From contig NZ_JBBOSU010000001.1 of NCBI RefSeq assembly GCF_038005225.1, forward strand, positions 546,001 to 610,000: 64,000 nt of DNA. The letters are read 5' to 3'. The notes beneath the pieces are model-generated. The model was given only the letters and a program-made list of their open reading frames with translations. It had not been told where the DNA came from and did no database searches. The position numbers and the translations under genes were made by a program. Source of the DNA: Solibacillus sp. FSL K6-1523 (lineage in GTDB: Bacteria > Bacillota > Bacilli > Bacillales_A > Planococcaceae). This document shows positions 51,529 to 60,571 of this stretch, piece after piece. The first letter of the stretch is position 1, and the number at the start of each line of letters is the position of its first letter.

Positions 51529-51816
51529 ATGACAAATGAGTTAGAAAGACGAACAGAGCAACCAGACGCTACACCTAAGAAGAGAAGGCGTAGAAGAACG
51601 GAAGAACCGCAATCGGATCAACCGATTCGTTGGGTACAGCTACGTCTTATTCCAATTTGGCTACGCATCATACTTGTAACTGCATTATTTGTGGGTGTAG
51701 CTGTATTGGGACTCACAATTGGATATAGTTTTATTGGGGATGGAGAAGCTGGCGGTGCTCTAAAATGGAGTACTTGGCAGCATCTATTAGACATTATGGA
51801 AGGTAAGGAAAATTAA
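51529..51816 (+). CDS. EpuA-like small membrane protein
   Basis: A 95-residue protein. Residues 1-45 are hydrophilic with a basic patch (KKRRRRRTEE). One transmembrane helix covers about 50-70 (LRIILVTALFVGVAVLGLTIGY). The C-terminus GDGEAGGALKWSTWQHLLDIM resembles the EpuA family (PF11772), often misnamed RNA polymerase subunit beta in annotation. A cytoplasmic basic N-terminus is predicted. Function unknown; its place between flhP and fabZ offers no clear hint. Confidence 0.75.
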   Translation: MTNELERRTEQPDATPKKRRRRRTEEPQSDQPIRWVQLRLIPIWLRIILVTALFVGVAVLGLTIGYSFIGDGEAGGALKWSTWQHLLDIMEGKEN

Positions 51817-51964
51817 GCGTCTTTTGAAAAAGGCGCTTTTTTCTCCAAAAAATAATAAGTTTTAGCTTATACATAGTGTAAAGTACAACTTCTTGCATAA
51901 ATAATATGCAAGAGGTGTTTTTTGAAGTTTTCCATACTATTGTCAAACAAATGGGGGTACTAAA

Positions 51965-52402
51965 ATGTTAAACGCAGAGCAAATTCAAGCAATCTTACCA
52001 CATCGTTATCCATTTTTATTTGTAGATCGAATTCTTGAAATAGAAGAAGGTAAACGCGCAGTAGGTATTAAAAATGTATCAATGAATGAAGAATTCTTCC
52101 AAGGCCATTTCCCTGGCTATCCTGTTATGCCGGGTGTGCTTATTACAGAAGCATTAGCGCAAGTTGGTGGTGTTGCATTATTGCAAGCAGAGGCATACAA
52201 AGGGCGTCTTGTATTCCTAACAGGGATTGATAATTGCCGTTTTAAGCGTCAAGTCGTACCAGGTGATCAATTGAAGTTAGAAGTAACATTTATTAAACTA
52301 CGTGGTCAAATGGGCAAGGGGCATGGCGTTGCAACAGTTGATGGTGAACTTGTATGTGAGTGCGATATATTATTTGCGATTGGCCCAGAACAGCCGAAAT
52401 AA
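51965..52402 (+). CDS. fabZ: 3-hydroxyacyl-ACP dehydratase FabZ
   Basis: A 145-residue hot-dog fold enzyme of type II fatty acid synthesis, dehydrating 3-hydroxyacyl-ACP. Catalytic His48 in [11 protein letters not shown] and Glu62 in TEALAQ are present, as is [11 protein letters not shown] at the N-terminus. ATG 51965 is preceded by a weak GGGGG. It is near mbl, flhO and flhP as in B. subtilis (ywpB). Confidence 0.95.
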   Translation: MLNAEQIQAILPHRYPFLFVDRILEIEEGKRAVGIKNVSMNEEFFQGHFPGYPVMPGVLITEALAQVGGVALLQAEAYKGRLVFLTGIDNCRFKRQVVPGDQLKLEVTFIKLRGQMGKGHGVATVDGELVCECDILFAIGPEQPK

Positions 52403-52513
52403 GCACATTTGCAATTCTAACGTAAAGATTATAGAATATAGGTTGAATATATTCTTTATTTTAGAAAAATAATGAGCGAACTTTGGCATTAAACGTAGGA
52501 GGTTTTAAAATAG

Positions 52514-52897
52514 ATGTATAAACAACTATCTTCAGGTGTAAAAATCAGTATTACTCGATCGATTTCGACATCATTTGAATCATATTTAGCGAGCATTGGT
52601 TGGGAAGAAGATAAATTTTCAATGGAAGACTTTATGATCAGTTGGCAAAGTTATTTTAAAGACAATGCAGCTTGGATTGATAAAATACCACAAGAAGTAT
52701 TATTAAGCAATGAATTTCATGCGGAAATAGCTAAAAAAATTGATGAAGTTCTGGCGAAAATTTTAAATGAAAAGCCAACAGAAAAGCAAAAAAATGAAAT
52801 TGCAAAGCTTCAAGAAAAATTGGGGACAAATTATACATTTGACTGCAAGGCGGAAGCAGCATACGTTGAACAGCTTTTAAAAGAAAAATTAAAATAA
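52514..52897 (+). CDS. Hypothetical protein, 127 aa
   Basis: Strong ribosome site TAGGAGG precedes ATG 52514, and codon use resembles the neighbours, so this is likely a real gene. The product is soluble, Lys/Glu-rich and predicted mainly helical, with a single Cys in the C-terminal third (YTFDCKAEAAYVEQLL). Aromatic clusters (WEEDKFSMEDFMISWQSYF) suggest a compact helical domain. I recognise no family and assign no function. Confidence 0.7.
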   Translation: MYKQLSSGVKISITRSISTSFESYLASIGWEEDKFSMEDFMISWQSYFKDNAAWIDKIPQEVLLSNEFHAEIAKKIDEVLAKILNEKPTEKQKNEIAKLQEKLGTNYTFDCKAEAAYVEQLLKEKLK

Positions 52898-52948
52898 TAT
52901 CAATTATATGTTGGATAGAACCTTCCTTTCCCGGGCAATCTATGTACG

Positions 52949-52964
52949 ATCACGATTGTGATCA
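52949..52964. promoter_or_regulatory. Palindrome GATCAC-GATT-GTGATC upstream of the lipoprotein gene
   Basis: Exact 6-bp arms, 35 bp before the ATG at 52999. It is well placed for an operator; the factor is unknown. Confidence 0.4.
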
Positions 52965-52998
52965 ACATGCAATGCTCAAATGAGAGGAGGGATTTTTT

Positions 52999-53364
52999 AT
53001 GTGGAAACCAATGATTTTAGTTTCCGTAATGTCATTAGCACTACTCGCGGGGTGCAATACGAACAAAGACAAACTGAATGAGGAAACACCAATGCAGGAT
53101 GTCGAAAACGGGGTAAATGACGTGATGCGAGATACGCGCGACGCAGTTGATGATACGATGGATGCGATTGATCCAGATATCAACAATCGTAACAACGGGA
53201 CTTTACCAAATGAACCCGGTCGAGTTAATGACGGCACAATTGATAACGGAACCGTTAATCCGAACGTAAATCCAAACGTTGATAATGGTACAATCGCACC
53301 AGGTGCTCCGTCCGTTAATGAAGATGGCATCGTCGAAAGTAGCAAAGATAAGAAAGTTGAATAA
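52999..53364 (+). CDS. Low-complexity Asn/Asp-rich lipoprotein
   Basis: A 121-residue protein with a lipoprotein signal peptide: basic-hydrophobic start, lipobox LLAGC with Cys19. The mature part has an acidic amphipathic segment (VENGVNDVMRDTRDAVDDTMDAID) resembling YtxH/YjcN-like helices, then repeats of DNGT/NDGT and NPNV. Such tails are extended and lie in the cell wall. Ribosome site GAGAGGAGGG. A strong terminator follows. No specific family or role recognised. Confidence 0.8.
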   Translation: MWKPMILVSVMSLALLAGCNTNKDKLNEETPMQDVENGVNDVMRDTRDAVDDTMDAIDPDINNRNNGTLPNEPGRVNDGTIDNGTVNPNVNPNVDNGTIAPGAPSVNEDGIVESSKDKKVE

Positions 53365-53410
53365 GCATTACAGATCAAATCAGAATTGAATTTTACGGGA
53401 TTAAAGTAAA

Positions 53411-53456
53411 AACCAATTGGCTGCGTAACATTTACGCGAGCCAATTGGTTTTTTAT
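53411..53456. terminator. Terminator between the lipoprotein gene and ywpF
   Basis: AACCAATTGGCT...AGCCAATTGGTT followed by TTTT on the plus strand. The left flank is A-rich, so it may serve the convergent ywpF too. Confidence 0.85.
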
Positions 53457-53504
53457 TTAACTTAATTTTGCAGCAAGTCCAACTCCAATGATTCCAAGGG
53501 ACTA

Positions 53505-53972
53505 CTATAGAAAGTTACTTTTTCCATCTTGTTGCTCTAATTTTTCATTACGTTCTTTCAGAGATGGACGTTCGCGCATACCACGCTCAAACGCTTCAAG
53601 TAGCTCGTCATTGCGCAAACCACCTTCAAGTAGCTGTGATAGTAGTAACTCGGCATATTTCTTCCGTTGGGCCTTTAAGCGTCCTTTTAATAGAACAGAG
53701 ATATGATCGCCAATTTCAGAAATCGAATGTACGACAACTGAAAAGGGAGCAGGTTCATTATCTGGTAGTGAGATGATGGCGCGTGCCTCTAGAATTGCAT
53801 CAGCACGTCGTAGCTCATTAAAAAATTCATGGTATTCAGAAGATGTAAATAGTTCGAGTATCCACATTTGATGACTATTTTCTTGATTAATAATAATTCC
53901 ATCAATTAAAGGGATTTTTTTGATTTGACCTTCAGAAAACAAGTCAAAAGAGAGCATTTTAAAGGTTTTCAA
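53505..53972 (-). CDS. ywpF: YwpF-like protein
   Basis: A 155-residue cytosolic protein of the YwpF-like family, function unknown. FSEGQIKKIPLIDGIIINQE and the following beta-strand-rich half form the family domain. The C-terminal 45 residues are charged (LLEAFERGMRERPSLKERNEKLEQQ). It is divergent from ssbB, the neighbour pair seen in B. subtilis (ywpF-ssbB region). Ribosome site GGGGGAG on the minus strand precedes its ATG. Confidence 0.85.
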   Translation of the reverse strand: MKTFKMLSFDLFSEGQIKKIPLIDGIIINQENSHQMWILELFTSSEYHEFFNELRRADAILEARAIISLPDNEPAPFSVVVHSISEIGDHISVLLKGRLKAQRKKYAELLLSQLLEGGLRNDELLEAFERGMRERPSLKERNEKLEQQDGKSNFL

Positions 53973-54117
53973 GCGAGTTCTCCCCCTTTATTATTCCTAG
54001 TAACAGTATATCATAGAAAAATTGCGAAATTGACAATTTCAAACAGTCTTCATTAATCGCTACATACCGCTATTTGATCCGTAAATGATGCAAAAAAGGA
54101 TGTTTAGTAAACTGCCT

Positions 54118-54130
54118 AAAAATTAATTTT
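54118..54130 (+). promoter_or_regulatory. Possible ComK AT-box upstream of ssbB
   Basis: AAAAATTAATTTT contains AAAA-n5-TTTT, the AT-box half of a ComK site. A second box at the proper distance is poor (AAAATAGTGGGAT), so a full K-box is doubtful. B. subtilis ssbB is ComK-dependent. Confidence 0.25.
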
Positions 54131-54228
54131 CATCACGAAAATAGTGGGATTTATCACTTTTGGAATTTTGCTGAAAAGAGAAAGTATCAAGTAAGATAAA
54201 AACATCCAAAAGGAAAGGAGGTTACCGG

Positions 54229-54663
54229 ATGAATCAAGTCGGACTTGTCGGTAGAGTAACAAAAGACCCCGTACTTCGGCAACTATCGGAAAACCGTATG
54301 TACACAAATTTTATTTTAGCGATAAATCGCAATTTCAAAAACAGCGAAGGAATCATTGAGGCAGACTTCGTTAACTGTATTGCGTGGGGACGGCTGGCAG
54401 AACGTGTTGTTAAATACTGCGGGAAAGGCTCCTTAATTGGCGTGAACGGCAGGCTTCAATCTCGAACGTATACGAATCGGGAAAATCAAAAGGTGTATAT
54501 AATGGAAGTAGTTGTCGAGGATGTCCGATTTTATGTATTAAAAACTCCGAATGTAGCAGACACAATGCCAATGAAGTCCTCTCAGCATGATGTTGCACCA
54601 GAGATACCTGCTGAATTTATGTTACCTGAGTATGAAGAGAGTCTTCCTATTGAACAGCTGTAA
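54229..54663 (+). CDS. ssbB: Single-stranded DNA-binding protein SsbB
   Basis: A 144-residue protein with an OB-fold over residues 1-105 (NQVGLVGRVTKDPVLRQL, FVNCIAWGRLAERV, KGSLIGVNGRLQSRTY). The C-terminus ends ESLPIEQL instead of the acidic DDDLPF tip of replicative SSB, so partner binding is probably altered. Beside ywpF and short, it matches competence-linked SsbB (YwpH), which protects incoming DNA during transformation. AAAGGAGG precedes ATG 54229. Confidence 0.9.
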   Translation: MNQVGLVGRVTKDPVLRQLSENRMYTNFILAINRNFKNSEGIIEADFVNCIAWGRLAERVVKYCGKGSLIGVNGRLQSRTYTNRENQKVYIMEVVVEDVRFYVLKTPNVADTMPMKSSQHDVAPEIPAEFMLPEYEESLPIEQL

Positions 54664-54890
54664 ATCTCCATGGTAAACACAGCTTTATTCTTTCTATGTA
54701 GTAGATTGCCCATATCCAGTGGAACGAAGTCGCTTTTTCTCTCTTTAAATAAAATTCGATTTGAGGTGAACGCTAAAATCTGCTGTTGACCGCGCAGTAG
54801 TGAAATTCATTCTCCTATTTTCCCGACATTCAAAAATGACGTAGAAAATTAAAAACTATCTTACACAATTGAACCAAGTAGTGAAGTAAG
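54664..54890. other. Gap after ssbB with no recognised feature
   Basis: 227 bp without a credible reading frame, clear stem or repeat. Together with the terminator and repeat copy I it makes up the 483-bp ssbB-ywqA gap. Confidence 0.5.
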
Positions 54891-54891
54891 C

Positions 54892-54931
54892 AAAAAAAGA
54901 GTCTACTTCATGGCGTATAAGTAGACTCTTC
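54892..54931 (-). terminator. Terminator of ywqA (minus strand)
   Basis: AGAGTCTACTT...AAGTAGACTCT with an AAAAAAA run on the left, that is a U run for minus-strand transcripts. It lies beyond repeat copy I, so that repeat would be in the ywqA 3' untranslated region. Confidence 0.75.
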
Positions 54932-54940
54932 TCCTCGATT

Positions 54941-55130
54941 AATTACGCCTTGGCGTAATTGCGTCCAGATTTTTTCGAGCGAGCTCGAAAAACTTCCCTT
55001 AAAAATCTGTGACATCCGCCGGGGCTTAACTTGATTCAGCCGGGGTTTGAACTCCTACTGAATAGAATTGCCTAATTGGCATTCATTACCTACTTATAGA
55101 AGTATGGGATGAATACTGAATCAAGTTAAA
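54941..55130 (-). repeat. Mosaic repeat copy I (alpha + full gamma)
   Basis: Palindrome AATTACGCC-TT-GGCGTAATT (54941-54960); alpha CAGATTTTTT / AAAAATCTG with TTTTTCGAGC-type inner stem; gamma with arms AACTTGATTCAGC / CTGAATCAAGTT and GAATTGCC/GGCATTC. Very close to copy A over its whole length. It ends 16 bp from the ywqA stop codon. Confidence 0.87.
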
Positions 55131-55146
55131 TTTCAATTGCAGCGGC

Positions 55147-57900
55147 TTATTTTAAGCTTGCCGTATCAAGCATCATTAAATCAACTAATTCTCCATCATC
55201 GAGCTCAGTTAACCATTTGCTCGACTGAATCAATTCCTCAGATAACGCCGATTTTAATGCAATCATTTTATCAATTTTTTCTTCTATCGTACCAATTGTA
55301 ATAAATTTATGCACCTGCACAAAACGTGTTTGGCCGATACGATAAGCGCGGTCCGTCGCCTGATTTTCTACCGCCGGATTCCACCAACGATCGGCATGTA
55401 ATACATGGTTAGCCGCAGTCAAGTTTAACCCCGTCCCACCTGCCTTCAGTGACAAGATGAATATAGGGAACTCACCCGCTTGAAACGCCTCGACAAGACG
55501 ATCACGCTGCTGCTTTGGCATACTACCTGTTAAAAAGGGAACATCCAAATCATAAAGCTCTGCTAAACAGTGCTGTAGAAGATTCCCCATTCCAATATAT
55601 TGGGTGAAAATTAAGCATTGTTCCCCGTTATCCACAATTTCTGCGGTTAATTCTATAATGCGTTTTAGCTTAACAGAGCGGCCGAGCATTGCATTCGCAT
55701 CCTCAAAAGGCTCCTTTAAATACAGCGAAGGATGATTACATAATTGTTTTAACTTACCTAGCATTTTTAAGATGCGTCCCTTTTTCTCAAAACCAGTCAT
55801 TTGTTCAAGCTGTGCAAGCGTATCTTGAATATAACCCTCATATAATGCGGCTTGCTCACTTGTTAATGCGCAAAACTCTTGCATTTCCTGCTTCTCAGGT
55901 AAGTTCAGCATCAGCTCAGGATCACGCTTTGTGCGACGCAATAAGAAAGGACGAATTTTCATGCGCAGCACACGCTTATGTGAGTCGGATTCATCACGTT
56001 CAATCGGTAAAATAAATTGATCAGAAAATTTGCCAAAGCTACCTAAATAGCCTTTATGAATAAAGTCAAAAATAGCCCAAAGCTCGGATAGACGATTTTC
56101 GACAGGTGTTCCTGTTAAGGCGATATGATGTATACCTTGAAGTTTTCGAATTGCCCGAGATTGCATCGTTTGCATATTTTTAATATTTTGCGCCTCATCT
56201 AACACAACAGTAGACCAATCAATTACTTGTAAATTTTCCGCATCTTGTGTAGCCGTACCGTAAGTAGAAAGGATAATTTGCGGTTTTTCCTCAGCTAAGT
56301 AACTTGTGAATTCATCGCCTTTTAAACGTCGATTTCCGTAGTGGGTATGAACTTTCACATCTGGAGCAAATCGTGCAATTTCTTTTTGCCAATTTCCTAA
56401 TACGGAAGTAGGGCAAATGATTAATGATGGCTTGTCCTCTTGCAATGTTTCAATCGTATACAGTAAATACGTAATCAATTGAATCGTTTTCCCAAGACCC
56501 ATATCATCGGCAAGGCAAGCGCCAAATCGCTGCTCACGCATAAAAATAAGCCATTCAAAGCCCTCTTTTTGATAAGGACGTAACTCGGCATGAAGCATCG
56601 TCGGCACGGGCACAGTAGGGAGACCTTTTTTGTTTTGAAGCTGCCCAATATATTGTTGGAGCGACTGTTGCATTTCAAAGGCAAACATCAGATCATCGCG
56701 CTCGGCATCATCTAGTTCGTCGTCTTCAAGTGGGGCAGTAAGCGTTTCTGGAAGCTCACGGAATAATAAATCACGCACCGTCCAGTTTTCTTCATCAGCC
56801 TGTTCCATTAAAGCGCGCATCTCATTTAGCCACTCGGCATCCATGCGGAACCATTCCGTACCAATGCGTACAAATTCTCGCTTTTCATCAACAAGCTTAC
56901 GGAATTGCTCGGCTGAGATATTTTCACCATTCATTGAAAATTGCCATTTGAATGTTAAAATATCGTCCAGTCCAGCAACAGAACGAGTCGATTGATTGTT
57001 TGCGTTAACACGTACACGCATTTTCGATTGCTTAAGTTCTTTCAACCAGGCAGGTAATATGACATCAAATCCCACCGCCTGTAATTTTGCTAAATCTTTG
57101 CGTAAAAAATCACGCACCGCTATATCTGAAAGCTCCTGATGAATAAAATGTGTATCCGGAGCATTTAATTGAATTAATTCGATTATTTGCTGCTGCATTT
57201 CTTCAATTTGTGTAGCAAGGTGAAGCCACTTTTTAGGAAGTGTCATTGAAATAGGTGATGAAAGCTTCCGTACAGCTGGTGTCCAATGCTTTACAGACCC
57301 GGCCCCAGTTAGAATCGTTTCAAGTAGCCAATTTTCTGCATTTTCCTCGGGCTCGCTTAAACGGAGCGATACTTTCACACCATCCAACGAACGTGAGCTT
57401 TGAATCGGCCAGCCACCATTTTGAAAGAAAGGAATGAGTGACACTGCATCTGCCTTTGTCATCCCAGTCGCAGCAAGTTTTTGTTCTACCGCATTTTGAA
57501 TGAGCTCGTTTGAAAACGTAAATCCGTCTTCTGTCACTTCTGCACGTGCCCATAAGGAAGTAGAATTCCAAAGTGATAACGTATCACGAAGGTTGTGAAA
57601 AAGTGTCACCGTTTCTTCATCGTTAGCTTCCACATCGATGAAGGGGTGCTTATACTGAGGTGAAAAAATATCGAGTAACTCAGCAGCAGAGAGGAGTAAA
57701 TCACGCTCTTGGAGTGAAGTTCCTACACCATAAAAGTGAGCCTCATAATTGAAAAAGAGTGTTGGCACCCAATTGGCAGTCGGCAAAATTAGACCAGCAT
57801 CATTATAAGCGGTAACTGAATAATAGCCTGGGCGTACTTGTGAGATTGTAAAGCGGAATACCTTTAAAAAGGGCGATTTCGTATTGAATAAAAAGTGCAT
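55147..57900 (-). CDS. ywqA: SNF2-family DNA translocase/helicase YwqA
   Basis: A 917-residue protein. An N-terminal half typical of bacterial SNF2 proteins (helical DUF-type domain) is followed from about 470 by the two RecA-like lobes: DDMGLGKT (Walker A), VVLDEAQNIKN (DEAQ box), LTGTPVENR, and in the second lobe LSLKAGGTGLNLTAANHV and DRAYRIGQ. It translocates on double-stranded DNA using ATP; biological role is unsettled. Downstream of ywqB on the same strand (124 bp apart), the same pair as in B. subtilis, suggesting they act together. Confidence 0.93.
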   Translation of the reverse strand: MHFLFNTKSPFLKVFRFTISQVRPGYYSVTAYNDAGLILPTANWVPTLFFNYEAHFYGVGTSLQERDLLLSAAELLDIFSPQYKHPFIDVEANDEETVTLFHNLRDTLSLWNSTSLWARAEVTEDGFTFSNELIQNAVEQKLAATGMTKADAVSLIPFFQNGGWPIQSSRSLDGVKVSLRLSEPEENAENWLLETILTGAGSVKHWTPAVRKLSSPISMTLPKKWLHLATQIEEMQQQIIELIQLNAPDTHFIHQELSDIAVRDFLRKDLAKLQAVGFDVILPAWLKELKQSKMRVRVNANNQSTRSVAGLDDILTFKWQFSMNGENISAEQFRKLVDEKREFVRIGTEWFRMDAEWLNEMRALMEQADEENWTVRDLLFRELPETLTAPLEDDELDDAERDDLMFAFEMQQSLQQYIGQLQNKKGLPTVPVPTMLHAELRPYQKEGFEWLIFMREQRFGACLADDMGLGKTIQLITYLLYTIETLQEDKPSLIICPTSVLGNWQKEIARFAPDVKVHTHYGNRRLKGDEFTSYLAEEKPQIILSTYGTATQDAENLQVIDWSTVVLDEAQNIKNMQTMQSRAIRKLQGIHHIALTGTPVENRLSELWAIFDFIHKGYLGSFGKFSDQFILPIERDESDSHKRVLRMKIRPFLLRRTKRDPELMLNLPEKQEMQEFCALTSEQAALYEGYIQDTLAQLEQMTGFEKKGRILKMLGKLKQLCNHPSLYLKEPFEDANAMLGRSVKLKRIIELTAEIVDNGEQCLIFTQYIGMGNLLQHCLAELYDLDVPFLTGSMPKQQRDRLVEAFQAGEFPIFILSLKAGGTGLNLTAANHVLHADRWWNPAVENQATDRAYRIGQTRFVQVHKFITIGTIEEKIDKMIALKSALSEELIQSSKWLTELDDGELVDLMMLDTASLK

Positions 57901-57963
57901 AATATACTGCGTAAAAACGCAATTTCACCTCCAAATACTAGTTAGGAACAAAGGCTAATAGGA

Positions 57964-58028
57964 GCAAAGGCTAAGAGCGCCACGTCCTGTGGCAACGCCT
58001 TTGTGACCTGCATCGTGCAGGGCCTAAA
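57964..58028 (+). repeat. Mosaic repeat copy J (beta module only)
   Basis: AAAGGC/GCCTTT outer stem; hairpins GCCAC-GTCCT-GTGGC and CCTGC-ATCGT-GCAGG. There is no alpha or gamma. Its right edge supplies the stop codon of ywqB on the other strand. A short direct repeat GGAGCAAAGGCTAA/GGAACAAAGGCTAA precedes it. Confidence 0.82.
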
Positions 58029-59616
58029 CGATTAAATTACTTTTATCAATTTCTTCTTGAAGCGCACGTAAACGTTTGTGTTGATGTTGAATTTCCTGCA
58101 TATAGGATTCAAAAAACTCAAGTTTGCCAGCCTTTTTTGAAGCGGATTTCATTGCCCGCCAAATTCGTACGGCTTGTTTGTAATTCATGCGCGACTTTTG
58201 CTGAACCTCACTCATCGCATAATAATGATAAAGCGGTAAAGTCACACCAGGCGCTTTTGAAACAACATCCTTTAGTCCGCAGCTATCCAAGTATGAAATG
58301 GATGACGGATAGAGCTGGTGAAGGGCAACCCAATCTTGATAGCGTTGCCGCGCGAGCAAGTAATTCGAAAAGGCTTGGACGCCGTATTTACCGTATGCAG
58401 AAAATAATGTAAGTTCTTCCCGCTCATGTAAATGGATTTGTGAATATAATAGATCAAGCAATTTTGTAAATTGCTGACGACGCATCGGTGTTAAGCGTTC
58501 GTGAATATACTCCTTTAAATAGGGAAGGGCAGCCTTTAAAATCAGCTCCGCTCCTTGTTGTCGCTCCTTCTTTAGCGCAAAATGGGCAATAGCAATGAAG
58601 GTTTCAAGGTTTGCTGGATGAATTGTATTTATAGTTTGCTGCAATTGCTCATCATCCGATTGTAAAATGTAAAAAGCGCTTCTTAATGCCATTAAATCAA
58701 TGTCAGATGTCCCACTCGGCAAGCTTTCTAGTAAAAGTAATTCCTTTTGGATTTCCTTTTTCTCTGTAAATAATTTTTCCCACATGCCTAAGTACAAAGC
58801 TAAACGGCGATGTGGTGCACCTCTTTCTAAAAGGACAATAGCGCGAATCTGATGTTGAATAGCATCAAAAAATGGCTCGGTCGCAAATAATCGGCGAGCG
58901 GCCTGAACATCTGAAACTGCACTGTCAATAAGTCCGAATACTTTATCCAAATAGTAAAGGAAATAATCAGACTGCATCGGCGAATTCGTATGGATTAAAT
59001 GCTCCCATAAGCGCTTTAACATAGCCACCTCAATAAATAAATCAAACAGGGGCTGCCATTCTCGTTCAAATGGGCGATGACGACGTAATTTCTGTCGTAT
59101 ATTTTCAAAAATAGAAGGAATTAAAATCGGTTCAATTGGTCGCTTCTTATCAATCACGTGGAACAACACTTCATCGACCATGCGCTGCCAGCTTTCTGGA
59201 CTGCGCACACTTGCTAACGATTCGAGTTGAACTGTTTTTTTAGCTCTCCAGTGTCCCGTCCAGTCTTGTACGGAAATGAAATATTGTGAAAGGGCTAAAA
59301 TAACACCGAGTTGGTGACGACAAATATTTTTTTGCGGGCAGCTACACGTTAGTAGCTGACGTCGAAAATCGATCGTGACCTCAGCAGGGCGCACATCTTG
59401 AACGACACTATATAGCGTTTCACTAAATGGAATAAAGCGCTCAAAAATAATCGCCTTATTGCGGACAGAAAATACTGCCCGCCTTACAAGCTCATCATCC
59501 TCGTTCGACGAGGGATGCAATTGTTGTTCGTAAAACTGCAATGTTTCTGTTATATAATCCCGATGATCTCGGGCTACTTCAGCAATGGATAAACCCATTT
59601 CATCACTCCTAATCAA
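58024..59616 (-). CDS. ywqB: SWIM zinc-finger protein YwqB
   Basis: A 530-residue protein. The SWIM motif is near residues 88-101: CSCPQKNICRHQLGVILAL (CxC...CxH), a zinc fold that binds DNA or protein. The rest is a long helical, repeat-like region without catalytic motifs (TPR-like spacing). It forms an operon with the SNF2 helicase ywqA. The last codons (NLIV) and stop fall at the edge of repeat copy J, so the C-terminus may have been redefined by the repeat. Start at ATG 59616 with GGAGTGATG upstream on the minus strand. Confidence 0.9.
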   Translation of the reverse strand: MIRSDEMGLSIAEVARDHRDYITETLQFYEQQLHPSSNEDDELVRRAVFSVRNKAIIFERFIPFSETLYSVVQDVRPAEVTIDFRRQLLTCSCPQKNICRHQLGVILALSQYFISVQDWTGHWRAKKTVQLESLASVRSPESWQRMVDEVLFHVIDKKRPIEPILIPSIFENIRQKLRRHRPFEREWQPLFDLFIEVAMLKRLWEHLIHTNSPMQSDYFLYYLDKVFGLIDSAVSDVQAARRLFATEPFFDAIQHQIRAIVLLERGAPHRRLALYLGMWEKLFTEKKEIQKELLLLESLPSGTSDIDLMALRSAFYILQSDDEQLQQTINTIHPANLETFIAIAHFALKKERQQGAELILKAALPYLKEYIHERLTPMRRQQFTKLLDLLYSQIHLHEREELTLFSAYGKYGVQAFSNYLLARQRYQDWVALHQLYPSSISYLDSCGLKDVVSKAPGVTLPLYHYYAMSEVQQKSRMNYKQAVRIWRAMKSASKKAGKLEFFESYMQEIQHQHKRLRALQEEIDKSNLIV

Positions 59617-59685
59617 TTAAGCCTCGGCATAATTGCATCCAGACTTTTTCGGGCATACTTGAAAAACCCATTCAAAAAAAATCAC
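59614..59685 (-). repeat. Mosaic repeat copy K (decayed alpha)
   Basis: CAATTAAGCC-TC-GGCATAATTG, then CATCCAGACTTTTTCGGGC and CTTGAAAAACCC: a worn alpha module whose palindrome reaches the ywqB start region. It lies in the presumed 5' leader of ywqB. Confidence 0.65.
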
Positions 59686-59692
59686 TTCTTTC

Positions 59693-59722
59693 ATTATAAT
59701 ACGAAACGAAACAAAGCGTAAA
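59693..59722 (-). promoter_or_regulatory. Candidate ywqB promoter
   Basis: On the minus strand TTTACG (59722-59717), 18-bp spacer and TATAAT (59698-59693). Repeat copy K would be in the leader. Confidence 0.5.
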
Positions 59723-59963
59723 CGAAGACGCTGAGAAATAAACTTACTTTAAGATGTGTGGTACCCAATGAAATACCCGAAATTGGAAGTTTGAAATGTT
59801 AAATGTATGGGGAAACTATTAGTAAGTAAAGAAAATGATTAAAAATGCATAAAATTATGTGAAAAAAAGTAAGGGCTTTTGTATTTGAAAGCAACAAATG
59901 TAAGGGCATCAACTCCCAGTAGTCTAACCGGGATATGTCTTTCTAATCGTTAGGAGGGATATT
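59723..59963. other. AT-rich gap upstream of the IDEAL-domain gene
   Basis: About 240 bp with no reading frame of note. GTAAGGGC occurs twice, 31 bp apart (near 59868 and 59899), and is the only regularity seen. Confidence 0.4.
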
Positions 59964-60443
59964 ATGATTCATGTTCAATTTATGAAGCCGTTTTATACGA
60001 AGGTGGCAGGTACAAAATTGCGTTTAGTATTTGCATATCAGTATTTTTCGATTACAAAGGACGAAGAGATATTCCACTTCATTCCGATTGAGGGGAAGGA
60101 AATGGTCATTGATTTAAATACAATGCAAATCGAAAATTTATCGGATGTGTTTGTATTCCAGCGCGGCAATCGTTTTATACGCCTACCGTTATATCAGTTG
60201 CTGCTAGTATCCAACGTTCATGAGCATTTAATGCCGATTTTAGAAAATGCCTCAGTCAATGTACAGCCTACGACAACGACTGTAAAAGCCGAACTCAACG
60301 AAGAGGTCGAAAGCATCGTACGGGCGCTGGAAGAAGAAAATTTAGAGCGACTTATTGATGATGCCCTCGCTGTCCGAGATGAAGATTTATTTTATTATTT
60401 AATGATGGAGAAGCAAAAATTAGGAGAAGGCTTCGTGTCGTGA
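59964..60443 (+). CDS. IDEAL-domain protein, 159 aa
   Basis: Residues 1-95 form a predicted beta-rich domain of unknown type (FYTKVAGTKLRLVFAYQYFSI, MVIDLNTMQIENLSDVFVFQRG). From about 118 there is a helical tail with ERLIDDALAVRDEDLFYYLM, which fits the IDEAL domain (named after its conserved IDEAL sequence) seen in Bacillus YpiB-type proteins. Start ATG 59964 after TTAGGAGGG. Cytosolic; function unknown. A terminator follows directly. Confidence 0.75.
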   Translation: MIHVQFMKPFYTKVAGTKLRLVFAYQYFSITKDEEIFHFIPIEGKEMVIDLNTMQIENLSDVFVFQRGNRFIRLPLYQLLLVSNVHEHLMPILENASVNVQPTTTTVKAELNEEVESIVRALEEENLERLIDDALAVRDEDLFYYLMMEKQKLGEGFVS

Positions 60444-60463
60444 ATAATGTATCACTCTACAAT

Positions 60464-60510
60464 CAAAAAAGCAGCCGAAAACAGCGAACTGTTTCGGCTG
60501 TTTTTTTGTT
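60464..60510 (+). terminator. Terminator after the IDEAL-domain gene
   Basis: AGCAGCCGAAA-cagcgaactg-TTTCGGCTG followed by a long T run. Confidence 0.88.
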
Positions 60511-60571
60511 TTTGTTTTTGCGCTGGAGTTGGTGGATTGTCCTCGAATTAAGGTGAAATTTACAGCTAGGT

